Assembly: GCA_905339215.1 (NCBI GenBank)
Contig: CAJPFN010000053.1
Span: forward strand, 1 to 64,000
Length of the DNA: 64,000 bases
Direction of reading: 5' to 3'
From: Rhizobiaceae bacterium
GTDB taxonomy: Bacteria > Pseudomonadota > Alphaproteobacteria > Rhizobiales > Rhizobiaceae
Shown: piece after piece, positions 38,847 through 47,110 of the stretch
Numbering within the stretch: position 1 is the first letter of the stretch
How the letters are laid out: each line of letters starts with the position of its first letter
Position numbers and translations under genes: made by a program
The notes under the pieces: generated by a model
Database searches by the model: none
What the model saw: only the letters and a program-made list of their open reading frames with translations
Told to the model about the DNA's origin: nothing

Positions 38847-40538
38847 TCAGGTCCTGGCCGGGGCCAGCGGCAGGGCCGCCCCGCTCAGGTGCTGGTGCAC
38901 GAACTGCACCGCCATCGCCCCTTCGCCCACGGCCGAGGCGATGCGCTTGATCGAGCGGTGTCGCAGGTCGCCGGCGACGAAGATGCCGGGCACGCTCGTC
39001 TCGAGCCAGAAGGGCTTGCGCGCAAGGGGCCAGCCGGCCGGCAGCGCGCCGCCCTCGGCCTCGAGGTCGACGCCGGTCAGCGCGAAGCCGTGCGTATCGG
39101 TCCTCAGCGCCTTGCCCAGCCATTCGGTGCGCGGCGCCGCCCCGATGAAGACGAAGACGGCGCGGGCAGGCTCCCGCGTAACGGTGCCGCTGTCGGCGTC
39201 GACGACCGAAATCTCCTCGAGTCGGGTTTCGCCGTGCAGTTCCTTGATCGATGCGCGGGTGCGGATGTCGATGTTCTCGGTATGCTCCAGCCGGTCGACC
39301 AGGTATTGCGACATCGATTCGCCGAGCGACTTGCCGCGCACCAGCATCGTGACCCGCGCCGCATAGCGGGCGAGATGGAGCGCCGCCTGCCCGGCCGAAT
39401 TGCCGGCGCCGACGACGAAGACCTTTTCTCCCTTGACCCCCAGCGCCTCGGTGATCGCCGCACCGTAGTAGAGCCCCGCACCGGCGAGCCGGTCGGCACC
39501 GGGCACGTCCAGCATCCGGTACTGAACCCCGGTGGTGACCATCAGCGCCTGGGTGGTCACGCTGGCACCATTCGAAAGGCCGATCCGGTGGTAGCCGTTC
39601 TCGGTGAGCAGCGAGACGGCCTCCATCGGCGCCAGGATTTCCACCCCGAAGCGTCTGGCCTGCGCCACGGCGCGGCGCGCGAGATCGCCGCCGCTGAGGC
39701 CGGAGGGGAAGCCGAGGTAGTTCTCGATGGCCGAGCTGGTCCCAGCCTGGCCGCCCGGCGCCTCACGCTCGATCAGCAGCGTTCTCAGCCCTTCGGAGGC
39801 GCCATAGACCGCCGCCGCCAGTCCCGCCGGGCCGGCGCCGACGATGACGAGATCGTAGCTCTCGGCCGCGGCATCGACATGGAGGCCGAGCCTGGCCGCC
39901 AGCTCGGCGACGCTCGGCCGCGACAGGGTGCTGCCATCGGCCAGGAGGACGACGGGCAGCGGCGCGTCGCCGAGGCCGGCAAGCGACAGCAGCCCCGCAG
40001 CTTCGGCATCGCCCTCGATGTCGAGCCAACGATAGGGGATGAGGTTGCGCGCGAGGAAGTCGCGTATCAGGTGCCCCTCGGCCGCCCAGCGGTCGCCGAT
40101 CACGCGCACGCCTTCGAAGACAGGGCGGAAATTGGCGCGCCAGTCGTCGAGGAGATCGTCCAGCACCGGGAAGAGCAGCTCCTCGGGCGGGTGCCAGGGT
40201 TTCATCAGATAGTGGTCGAGCCTCACCTCGTTGATGGCGCGAATCGCGGCCTCGGTATCGGCATAGGCGGTGAGCAGCACGCGCTTGGCCTCTGGAAAGA
40301 GCGGCAGCGCCTCTTTCAGAAGCTCGATCCCGGTCATCTGCGGCATGCGCTGGTCGACGATGAGGAGCGCCAGCACCTCGCCCCTGAGCCGGATCTCGCG
40401 CAACTCCTTCAGCGCGGCGGCGCCGGATTCCGCCCGCAGGATCCGGTAGTCGGCGCCGTAGCGCTTGCGCAAATCGCGGCCGACGGCGGCGAGGACGGAA
40501 GGTTCGTCATCCACCGCGAAGATGATGGGCTTGTCCAT
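38847..40538 (-). CDS. Receiver domain fused to thioredoxin reductase-like flavoprotein
   Basis: 563 aa fusion. Residues 1-130 are a response-regulator receiver (AVDDEPSVLAAV; phospho-Asp in LLIVDQRMPQMTG; Lys in YLMKPWHPPEE). A roughly 80-residue linker leads to a pyridine nucleotide-disulphide oxidoreductase unit with FAD loop VIVGAGPAGLAAAVYG and NAD(P) loop VFVVGAGNSAGQAAL. Where thioredoxin reductase has its redox CxxC, this protein reads YYGAAITEA, so dithiol exchange is not expected. Such fusions are known in databases but their reaction is not. The cognate kinase is encoded 6 bp downstream. Confidence 0.88.
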   Translation of the reverse strand: MDKPIIFAVDDEPSVLAAVGRDLRKRYGADYRILRAESGAAALKELREIRLRGEVLALLIVDQRMPQMTGIELLKEALPLFPEAKRVLLTAYADTEAAIRAINEVRLDHYLMKPWHPPEELLFPVLDDLLDDWRANFRPVFEGVRVIGDRWAAEGHLIRDFLARNLIPYRWLDIEGDAEAAGLLSLAGLGDAPLPVVLLADGSTLSRPSVAELAARLGLHVDAAAESYDLVIVGAGPAGLAAAVYGASEGLRTLLIEREAPGGQAGTSSAIENYLGFPSGLSGGDLARRAVAQARRFGVEILAPMEAVSLLTENGYHRIGLSNGASVTTQALMVTTGVQYRMLDVPGADRLAGAGLYYGAAITEALGVKGEKVFVVGAGNSAGQAALHLARYAARVTMLVRGKSLGESMSQYLVDRLEHTENIDIRTRASIKELHGETRLEEISVVDADSGTVTREPARAVFVFIGAAPRTEWLGKALRTDTHGFALTGVDLEAEGGALPAGWPLARKPFWLETSVPGIFVAGDLRHRSIKRIASAVGEGAMAVQFVHQHLSGAALPLAPART

Positions 40539-40539
40539 G

Positions 40540-43500
40540 TCAGGCCAGCTCCACGGGCGTATCGGGTTGGGGCACGGTCTCGAAGCTGGCGCGGAGGGCG
40601 GCCGACTCGGCCCGCGCCGCCTCGGCCTCCTCGTCCCGGCCCTGCGCCGCGCGCAGATCGGCGAGGACACCCAGCGCGTCGGCGATGCGCGATGCCATGT
40701 GGCGCTCGCGGAAGAGCGCCAGCGCATCGGCGACCAGGTGGTCGGCCTCGTCGAGGCGGCCGAGCTTTTGCAGAGCCTGGGCGAGCTGCACCCCGAACGC
40801 CGCAGCACCGAAATCGTCGCCGCTCGAGCGGGTCAGGTTCATCGAGTCCCGCATCCGGTCGAGCGCGGTGGCCTGTCCCTGTTCGAACTGCACTCCGGCG
40901 ATGTTGCCGGAGATGTAGTTGGAGAACACCTGCATCGCCTCGGTCCGAGCATTGCGGGCGGCGGCGAGCGACTTCTCGAAATCGGCCAGCGAGACCTCGA
41001 TCTGGCGCAGGCCCATGTGGCTACGGCCGAGGCCGAAATAGGCGGCGCAGACGCATTCGAACCCGTTCGCTTTGCCGGCAAGCTCGGCGCCGATGCTGCT
41101 GTGCTCGGCCGCCTTATCCCACTCGCCCATCTCCAGGTAGGCCTGGCTCACCCCGATATGGATGTCGGCCTTCTTCACCGGCGAGATCGTCTCGGCCTCG
41201 GTGGCGAGGGCACGCCGGATTTCTGCCCGCGCCTCGGGGAAGCGCCCGAGCCGCGCCAGCGAGGCCGCCAGTGTGGCGATGGCATGGCCGCGCACGTCGC
41301 TGAGCCGGTGGGCGGCCGAAAGCTCGATCACCTCCTTCAGCCCCGCGACTGCCGCCTCGGGGTTGCGGTCGGCCAAGAAGAAGCTCGAGACGAAGAGCGG
41401 CAGCAGCATGAGCTGCTCGTCGCCGAGTTCCTCGGCCAGCCCGCGGCTTTCGAGCACATAGGGTATCCCCCGCGTCGGGTGGCCGATCAGCATGTGCACA
41501 TTGCCGAGCCAGGAGAGGGCGAGCGCCAGCCGTGGCTTGTCCTCCGCCGCCCGGGCCGCGGCGACGGCGCGCTCCATCGCCTCGATCGCGCCCTCGTAGC
41601 GGTTGAGCTTGTGGCGGACGATGAGCCAAGCGATGGTGGAATCGATCAGCGTCGCCGGGTCTGGGTCCGGCATCCGCATGAGCAGCGCCTGCACCCGCTC
41701 GCGGTGCTGCAGTTCCTCATGCGACGCCGAGAGCGCCGCCGCGCGGTCGGCCGCCTGCCGGGAATAGACGATGGCCAGCTCGAACTCCTCGGCCTCGGCG
41801 AAATGGTGTGCGAGGACGCCGGCAAACTCGTCCATCCGGTCGCCGGATTCGCGCTCGAGCGCCCGGCCGGTGCGGGCGTGGAGCTCCCGCCGTCGCGACC
41901 GGAGGAGGAGGTTGTACGCCGCCTCGCAGGTCATGATGTGCTTGAAGATGTATTCGCGGTCGGGGTCGCGGGCCCGCTCGCGCACGAGCTGCTCCAGCGA
42001 CAGCGCGGCAAGATGGGGTTCGACCCGGTCGACCCGCTCGTTCTCCGGCGCCTCCTGGCAGACGGTCTGCAGGAGCCGGTACGGGAAGATGCGGCCGATG
42101 ACGGCGGCGGTCTGCGCCACCCGCTTGGTCGGCGCCGGCAGCCGGTCGATCCGCGCGCTCAGCACCCCGGCCAGGGTTTCGGGGATGCGTGTCTCCAGGA
42201 TCGCGGTCGTCGCCCGCCAATGATCGCCCTCGCGGACGATCTGGCCGCCGCCGATCAGCGAGCGCAGGATTTCCTCGATGTAGAACGGGTTGCCATCGGC
42301 CCGTTCCAGGATCAGCGCCCGCATCCGGGCCGGCAGGCCCCGCACGTCGAGGAGGTTGCCGAGGAGCGCGTCGGCATCGGCCGCGCTCAACGGCTCCAGC
42401 GCGATCCGCCAGAAATCGCCGCCGAGGCTCGCGTCGAGCCGGTCGAGCAGTTGCCAGCTCGCCGCCTTGCGATGCGGCCGCATCACGCAGACGAGGAGCA
42501 GGGGGGCATAAGTCGCCAGCGTTGCGACCTGGCCCACGAGTTCGATGCTGGCGCTGTCGGACCAGTGCAGGTCGTCGAGGACCAGCACCAGCGGCTGCGC
42601 CGCGCCGCCGCGACCCATCACCGCCTGAAGAAGGTCGGTCACCGCCCCGGCGATCCCCTCGGCCACGGCATCACCGCTCAGCCCGACCACGCGGGCCCGG
42701 CTCGCCTCGCTTTCGACCGAGAGCATGGTCTCGATGAGTGGCGCATCCGCCTCTGGCAGGTCATGCGCTCTGGCGAAGGCTTCGATGCTGGCGCGAACCC
42801 CGGCGGCCGGCTCCATCTCGCTGACGCCCAGGATCTGCCGGGTGATCTGCCGCCAGGGCAGGTATGGAATGGACTGGCCGTAGGAGATCGCCCGACCCTC
42901 GAGCCAGCGCCCGCTCCCGTCGCCGCGGCCCTGCCAGTCGTCGCGGAACTCGGCGAGAAGCCGCGACTTGCCGAGCCCCGCGTCGCCGACGATCGCGACG
43001 ACCGCACCCTGGCCGCGGCCGAGCCCGGCCAACCGGTCGCCGAGCACGGCAAGCTCGCCCGCCCTGCCGACGATGGGCGAGGACAGGCCCTCGAGTCCGC
43101 GGCCCTTCTCCGGCGTCTCCATCACGGAGATGGCCTCGTAGGCCTCGATCGCCGCCTGCTTGCCCTTCATCTCCACCGGCCCGCGCGAGCGCGCCTCGAC
43201 CTGGCCGCGCACCAGCGCATGGGTGTCGGCGCTCATCAGCACGCTTCCGGGCTCGGCCGCCGATTGCAGCCGCGCCGCCACGTTGGCCGCATCGCCCATC
43301 GCAGTGTATTCGGTGCGGATGGCGTCGCCCACGAAGGCGAGGACCGCGTTGCCCGAGTGAATGCCGACCCGGAGACGGAAGTCGATGCCGTGGCGCGCCC
43401 TCACCGTCTCGCCATAGCTCCGCGCGGCGGCCTGGATGTCGAGCCCGGCGCGCACTGCACGGAGCGCGTCGTCCTCATGCGCGATGGGGGCGCCGAAAAG

Positions 43501-43776
43501 CGCCAGCACGGCATCGCCCATCAGCCGCGAGACCGTGCCGCCATAGCGGCTGACGGCCGCGTTCATCACGGAGAAGGCGCCGTTCATCACGGCCGTCCAG
43601 TCCTCGGCGTCCATCCCTTCGGCGAGCGCGCTCGAGTTGGCGACATCGGCGAAGAGGAACGTGGCGAACCTGCGCTCGCCCTCCGTCTGCCGGGGTTTGT
43701 CGAGTGCCGTGCCGCAGTTACCGCAGAACTTTTGGCCGTCGGGATTGCCGACGCCACAGCTGGGACAGATCTGCAT
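40540..43776 (-). CDS. Class III adenylate/guanylate cyclase with AAA and TPR regions
   Basis: 1078 aa multidomain protein. A zinc ribbon with Cys 4, 7, 18 and 21 opens it; a class III cyclase follows (FADVANSSALAE with a metal Asp, MGDAVLALFGAP, YTAMGDAANVAARLQ, residues about 35-210). Then comes an AAA/STAND ATPase (Walker A VGDAGLGKSRLL, Walker B VLVLDDLHWSDS) and a long C-terminal TPR-like helical region. It probably makes cAMP in response to a signal read by the ATPase/TPR part. First gene of the operon; the next ATG follows its stop by 1 base. Divergent from the HD-domain gene. Confidence 0.88.
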   Translation of the reverse strand: MQICPSCGVGNPDGQKFCGNCGTALDKPRQTEGERRFATFLFADVANSSALAEGMDAEDWTAVMNGAFSVMNAAVSRYGGTVSRLMGDAVLALFGAPIAHEDDALRAVRAGLDIQAAARSYGETVRARHGIDFRLRVGIHSGNAVLAFVGDAIRTEYTAMGDAANVAARLQSAAEPGSVLMSADTHALVRGQVEARSRGPVEMKGKQAAIEAYEAISVMETPEKGRGLEGLSSPIVGRAGELAVLGDRLAGLGRGQGAVVAIVGDAGLGKSRLLAEFRDDWQGRGDGSGRWLEGRAISYGQSIPYLPWRQITRQILGVSEMEPAAGVRASIEAFARAHDLPEADAPLIETMLSVESEASRARVVGLSGDAVAEGIAGAVTDLLQAVMGRGGAAQPLVLVLDDLHWSDSASIELVGQVATLATYAPLLLVCVMRPHRKAASWQLLDRLDASLGGDFWRIALEPLSAADADALLGNLLDVRGLPARMRALILERADGNPFYIEEILRSLIGGGQIVREGDHWRATTAILETRIPETLAGVLSARIDRLPAPTKRVAQTAAVIGRIFPYRLLQTVCQEAPENERVDRVEPHLAALSLEQLVRERARDPDREYIFKHIMTCEAAYNLLLRSRRRELHARTGRALERESGDRMDEFAGVLAHHFAEAEEFELAIVYSRQAADRAAALSASHEELQHRERVQALLMRMPDPDPATLIDSTIAWLIVRHKLNRYEGAIEAMERAVAAARAAEDKPRLALALSWLGNVHMLIGHPTRGIPYVLESRGLAEELGDEQLMLLPLFVSSFFLADRNPEAAVAGLKEVIELSAAHRLSDVRGHAIATLAASLARLGRFPEARAEIRRALATEAETISPVKKADIHIGVSQAYLEMGEWDKAAEHSSIGAELAGKANGFECVCAAYFGLGRSHMGLRQIEVSLADFEKSLAAARNARTEAMQVFSNYISGNIAGVQFEQGQATALDRMRDSMNLTRSSGDDFGAAAFGVQLAQALQKLGRLDEADHLVADALALFRERHMASRIADALGVLADLRAAQGRDEEAEAARAESAALRASFETVPQPDTPVELA

Positions 43777-43909
43777 CGCCTACGCCCCGTTCGGCTCCCG
43801 CTCAAACCGAGCCCGGCGGGCGCCTCACAATTAATAAGTTTAGCAGATCGGCCTTCGTCCCGGAAGGATCGGCATCGCGATTTGGCAGAGGCTGCCGGCG
43901 CCTGCTAGA

Positions 43910-43921
43910 ATAATATATTAT
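43910..43921. promoter_or_regulatory. AT-rich palindrome in the cyclase/HD divergent promoter region
   Basis: ATAATATATTAT is a perfect 12-bp palindrome, 20 bases before the HD gene, in otherwise GC-rich DNA. It may be a -10 region or an operator. Another AT-rich patch (TTAATAAGTTTAG near 43830-43845) could serve the cyclase promoter. Confidence 0.4.
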
Positions 43922-43941
43922 AAGCGCGGAGCGCGGGCGCT

Positions 43942-44544
43942 ATGGCGGCTGACATCGGCAGGACAGAGGCCTACGCGACGGACCTTTTGCTGCACGCCAT
44001 GCCCGCTGGCCTCGCCTATCACGACATCGGCCATACCCGGGACGTCGTGGTCGCCGCCTCGGCCGAGCTTGCACGGATCGAGGGCGTCTCCGGGCCGGAC
44101 CTGCTCGAACTGCTCACTGCCGCCTGGTTCCACGACCTCGGCTATGTCGAGACCCGCGACGGGCACGAGGCGGTCAGCGCACGGCTCGCCGGGGACGTGC
44201 TTCCGGGGTTCGGCTACGCGCCGGATGCAGTGGCGCGCATCCAGCGCCTGATCTTGGCGACACGCATGCCGCATGCCCCGGCCGACCTCGGCGCCATGAT
44301 CCTCGTCGACGCCGATCTCGATACGCTCGGGCGGGCGGACTACCCGGAATGGCAGGACCGTCTCCGCGCCGAGCTCGCCGCCTTCGGCCAGGAATACGCG
44401 CCGCGCGACTGGTATCGCCGCCAGCACGAATTCCTCTCGGGCCATCGCTACTTCACCGCCGCCCAGCGCACCCGCCGCGCCCAGGGTCTCGCGCGCAACC
44501 GGCGCGCGCTGGCCCTGCTCCTGGCCCAGCCGGACTTGGGGTGA
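43942..44544 (+). CDS. HD-domain phosphohydrolase
   Basis: 200 aa cytoplasmic protein with the metal ligands of an HD phosphohydrolase: YHDIGHT (His about 27 and 31), WFHDLGY (HD at about 64-65) and DADLDTLG. No other domain is seen. It is divergent from the class III cyclase, which makes a cyclic-nucleotide or nucleotide phosphodiesterase role attractive, but this is inference only. The start ATG at 43942 has only a weak GGAGCG-type site upstream. Confidence 0.82.
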   Translation: MAADIGRTEAYATDLLLHAMPAGLAYHDIGHTRDVVVAASAELARIEGVSGPDLLELLTAAWFHDLGYVETRDGHEAVSARLAGDVLPGFGYAPDAVARIQRLILATRMPHAPADLGAMILVDADLDTLGRADYPEWQDRLRAELAAFGQEYAPRDWYRRQHEFLSGHRYFTAAQRTRRAQGLARNRRALALLLAQPDLG

Positions 44545-44953
44545 CGGCCGCAATCCCTTGTTTGGTAGCGCCGCTCAGCCCTGCGCCGCGAGCCTTCCGT
44601 CCATGGGGCGACCGATACGCCCAGCGCCTGCGGTTATCGCCCCGCCGCAGCCCGAGGAGGCCGCCACCGGGCTCCTGGCCGGGCGCGGCACGCCTGCCTC
44701 CCCCATGTGTCGTTGCCATCGAGGTTATCTGTCCGAGGCCTGGATGGGAGGTTGTTGTTGCAACACGAAAAATACCTCTCTAGGAGCCCCGAATGGACAT
44801 CCATGAGGATGCCGGAAGCGAAACAGGTTGACGCTGAGCGATTGAAATATATGGCGCACCGGTGGAGATGAAACTGGGCACCGCTATGTTATTGCGGCGC
44901 CTTTGTAATTTTAAATGCCTGTTCCGCCGCGGGCAAAGAGGGGAGGTCCCTTG
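44545..44953. other. Gene-poor gap with tiny-peptide repeat copy
   Basis: No recognisable gene apart from the tiny MKLGT-type frame starting at 44868 (see the repeat entry). A weak stem AGCCCG/CGGGCT lies near 44649-44673. This is the left boundary of the accessory region. Confidence 0.5.
44851..44894 (+). repeat. Left copy of 44-base direct repeat (tiny MKLGT peptide)
   Basis: Ungapped match of 36 of 44 bases to 46928-46971. Both copies encode GAP-x-x-MKLGT-x-MLL in the same frame; here the peptide begins MKLGTAMLLRRLCNFK from the ATG at 44868. Protein similarity continues (LxxLxN) after base identity fades, suggesting a coding origin. The frame then runs antisense into the HxlR gene, so this copy looks truncated or overrun. 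Confidence 0.6.
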
Positions 44954-45349
44954 TCAGGCATCGTCCGACTTGGCTGCGTCATGCCGCGCCTGCGCACGCT
45001 TTACCTCCGGCCAGTTTTTCTGGCCCCACGCGGCGAGGGGAAGAAGCGGCTCCATCAAGGAGCGGCCTAAGTCGGTCAACTCGTATTCAACCTTGGGCGG
45101 GATGGTCGCGTAAGCGGTTCGCTTCACCAGGCCGTCCCGCTCCAAGCCCCGAAGCGTCAGCGTCAGCATCCGGTGACTCACGCCGCCGATCTCGCGCATG
45201 AGGGCGTTGAAGCGCGTTGGTCCCTTTGACAGGACCGCGACGACCATGATCGTCCATTTGTCGCCGATCCGGTCGAGGATTTCCGCGACGACAAGGCATC
45301 GTGTCCGTTTGTCTGTGGCATCGGCTGCAGCTGACTTTGTTTCGCTCAT
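44954..45349 (-). CDS. HxlR-family transcriptional regulator
   Basis: 131 aa winged helix-turn-helix protein of the HxlR/MarR-like family: CLVVAEILDRIGDKWTIMVV with the conserved N-terminal Cys, RFNALMREIGGVSHRMLT as recognition helix and YELTDLGRSL in the wing. Several HxlR proteins sense reactive aldehydes or oxidants through that Cys. The ATG at 45349 follows GGGGATCAG. Divergent from an SDR-DsbA gene pair, which it probably represses or activates through dyads in the shared promoter. Confidence 0.88.
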   Translation of the reverse strand: MSETKSAAADATDKRTRCLVVAEILDRIGDKWTIMVVAVLSKGPTRFNALMREIGGVSHRMLTLTLRGLERDGLVKRTAYATIPPKVEYELTDLGRSLMEPLLPLAAWGQKNWPEVKRAQARHDAAKSDDA

Positions 45350-45417
45350 CCTGATCCCCACACCCGGTCATCCATGATCGCTACGCACGCGGCTGTGCGT
45401 TCTTGTCAGAGTATCAA

Positions 45418-45447
45418 CGATAGAACATATCGTCACGAACAATTTGT
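45418..45447. promoter_or_regulatory. Candidate HxlR operator
   Basis: CGATA-N5-TATCG (45418-45432) and ACAA-T-TTGT (45439-45447) are dyads in the 118-bp space between the HxlR gene and the SDR gene. The region is AT-rich compared with its surroundings. Confidence 0.45.
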
Positions 45448-45467
45448 TTGTACGAAAGGAGACTCAT

Positions 45468-46127
45468 ATGCCTGTCATCGCCATCATCGGAGCCGGCCAG
45501 GGACTGGGCCTGGCCATCGCCAAGCTGTTCGGAGGCAACGGCTTCAAGGTCGCTCTACTGTCCCGCGCGCCGTCGAAACTGGAACCACTGCTGGCTGAGC
45601 TGGCCAAGGATGGTATCGAGGCAGCAGCCTTCGCTGCCGATGTGACGGACCGCGCATCCGTGGCCTCTGGCCTCGCGGCCGTCAAGGAACGCTTCGGTGC
45701 CGTCGACGTGCTGGAATACTCGCCGTCCAACCCAAGCCTTCCGCAAGCGCGCGCCTCCGAGATCAGCCATGATATCCTTCAGCCGTGGCTCGACTTCCAG
45801 CTTCATGGCGCCATTGCCGCCGCTGGGGCGGTCTTGCCCGACATGCTGGCAAGGGGCTCGGGCACCATTCTTGTCACCACCGGTGCGTCGTCGGTCCATC
45901 CCGGGGCCGGCCACCCGGCCTTTGCGGCGGCGGGCGTCGCGATGGGCGCGCTGCGGAACTGGGCACATGCCCTGCACAGCGACGTGAAGGACAGAGGCGT
46001 GCAGGTCGGCCACGTGGCGATCGGTGCCTTCATCGGTCAGACGCCGGAGACCACAGCGGACCGGATCGCACCGCTCTACTGGGAGCTCCATATGCAGCGC
46101 GACCAGGTCGAAAAGGTTTTCCACTAA
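45468..46127 (+). CDS. SDR-fold protein lacking the YxxxK active site
   Basis: 219 aa Rossmann protein with the nucleotide loop GAGQGLGLAIA and an SDR-like body (AADVTDRASV). Where the catalytic Tyr-x-x-x-Lys should follow the Ser block (TTGASSVHPGAGHPAF) it reads FAAAG, so the usual dehydrogenase chemistry is doubtful; it may be a binding or sensor protein. The ATG at 45468 is preceded by AAAGGAG. It is followed by a DsbA-family gene after 20 bp and controlled with the divergent HxlR gene. Confidence 0.82.
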   Translation: MPVIAIIGAGQGLGLAIAKLFGGNGFKVALLSRAPSKLEPLLAELAKDGIEAAAFAADVTDRASVASGLAAVKERFGAVDVLEYSPSNPSLPQARASEISHDILQPWLDFQLHGAIAAAGAVLPDMLARGSGTILVTTGASSVHPGAGHPAFAAAGVAMGALRNWAHALHSDVKDRGVQVGHVAIGAFIGQTPETTADRIAPLYWELHMQRDQVEKVFH

Positions 46128-46147
46128 CGCGACAGGAGGAAGAGAAC

Positions 46148-46855
46148 ATGACCATCAAGATCGAAATCTGGTCGGATATCGCCTGTCCCTGGTGCTATAT
46201 CGGCAAACATCGTTTCGAGTCCGGTCTGGCCCGGTTCGCGCACCGCGATCAGGTCGAGGTCATATGGCGCAGCTATCAGCTCGACCCTGACGCCCCGCGC
46301 ACCACGGACAAGACCCTGAACGAGGTGCTTGCCGAAAAGCACGGTATGAGCCTTGCGCAGGCGACCGTGCTGAACGCGCAATTGACAGCGACGGCGGCGA
46401 ACGAGGGCCTCGACTATCATTTCGAGCGGACGCGCTACAGCAACTCGTTCGATGCGCACCGCTTGATCCAGTTTGCGCGCGGGCGTGGCCGCCAGGGCGA
46501 AATGGAAGAGCGACTGTTCAAAGCCTACTTCTCCGAAGGGAAGGCTATCGGCGACAAGGACACGCTGGTCGAGCTGGCCGTCGACGTCGGCCTCGATGCC
46601 GGGGAAGCGGGGGCCGTCCTGATGAGCGATACACATGCCGATGACGTGCGGGCGGACATCGCGCGGGGCGCAGGGCTCGGCATTCGCGGCGTGCCGTTCT
46701 TCGTGATCGACGGCCGGTATGGCGTTTCCGGCGCGCAGTTACCAGAGGCCTTTCAACAGGTGCTGCGGCAGGTTTGGACGGAAACGCATCCGCAGGTCAA
46801 TCTCGGCGATCCGCAGGATGGCCATGTCTGCAATAGCGATAGTTGCAACGTCTAG
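46148..46855 (+). CDS. DsbA-family (FrnE-like) thiol oxidoreductase
   Basis: 235 aa thioredoxin-fold protein with an inserted helical domain. The redox motif is CPWC in SDIACPWCYIGKHRFE, and the cis-Pro loop is GIRGVPFFVID. A Cys pair near the C-terminus (VCNSDSCNV) is also present, as in some FrnE proteins. No signal peptide, so it should act in the cytoplasm, possibly in disulphide handling under oxidant or electrophile stress signalled by the HxlR protein. AGGAGGAAGAGAAC precedes the start. Confidence 0.88.
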   Translation: MTIKIEIWSDIACPWCYIGKHRFESGLARFAHRDQVEVIWRSYQLDPDAPRTTDKTLNEVLAEKHGMSLAQATVLNAQLTATAANEGLDYHFERTRYSNSFDAHRLIQFARGRGRQGEMEERLFKAYFSEGKAIGDKDTLVELAVDVGLDAGEAGAVLMSDTHADDVRADIARGAGLGIRGVPFFVIDGRYGVSGAQLPEAFQQVLRQVWTETHPQVNLGDPQDGHVCNSDSCNV

Positions 46856-46927
46856 CGCGACAACGTGCGTCGTACCCTGCCCGGATGCTGCGGGCAGTGC
46901 CCAGTTATGTTCCGAACTGGTGGACAA

Positions 46928-46971
46928 ATGGCGCGCCGGAGAGGATGAAACTGGGAACTCTTATGTTATTG
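46928..46971 (+). repeat. Right copy of 44-base direct repeat
   Basis: Matches 44851-44894 at 36 of 44 positions with no gaps and in the same orientation, 2077 bp away. The two copies bracket the HxlR-SDR-DsbA genes. Confidence 0.6.
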
Positions 46972-47058
46972 TTTTTTCTATATAATCTCAGACCGGTGCA
47001 ACAGGGTCGAAAAAAGGAGAAACGCACTATGTCTGCGGGAACGGACGGGATGAACTGA
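46945..47058 (+). CDS. Possible 37-aa small protein (MKLGT family)
   Basis: Short frame starting MKLGTLMLLFFLYNLRP, with one hydrophobic stretch followed by a basic tail (QQGRKKEKR). Its N-terminus is conserved in the left repeat copy (MKLGTAMLLRRLCN). Non-identical DNA giving a similar peptide favours translation. GGAG lies close upstream of the ATG (GGAGAGGATG), tighter than ideal. Not recognised; could be a tiny membrane peptide or a leader peptide. Confidence 0.4.
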   Translation: MKLGTLMLLFFLYNLRPVQQGRKKEKRTMSAGTDGMN

Positions 47059-47110
47059 CCGCCTGAGAAGACGCGAATCCTGCTATTCTTCCGCATGCGA
47101 GGTTGCGCCC

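Noticed and set aside
37269-43908. Very long plus-strand frames (1344 and 1147 codons) opposite the signalling operon
   Set aside because: They mirror the minus-strand kinase, flavoprotein and cyclase genes, whose motifs are unmistakable. Their translations are His/Asp/Gly/Arg-rich without domains, a known effect of GC-rich codon bias.
44349-44806. Possible genes between the HD gene and the HxlR gene
   Set aside because: Pro/Arg-rich translations overlapping the HD gene end; no conserved motif seen.
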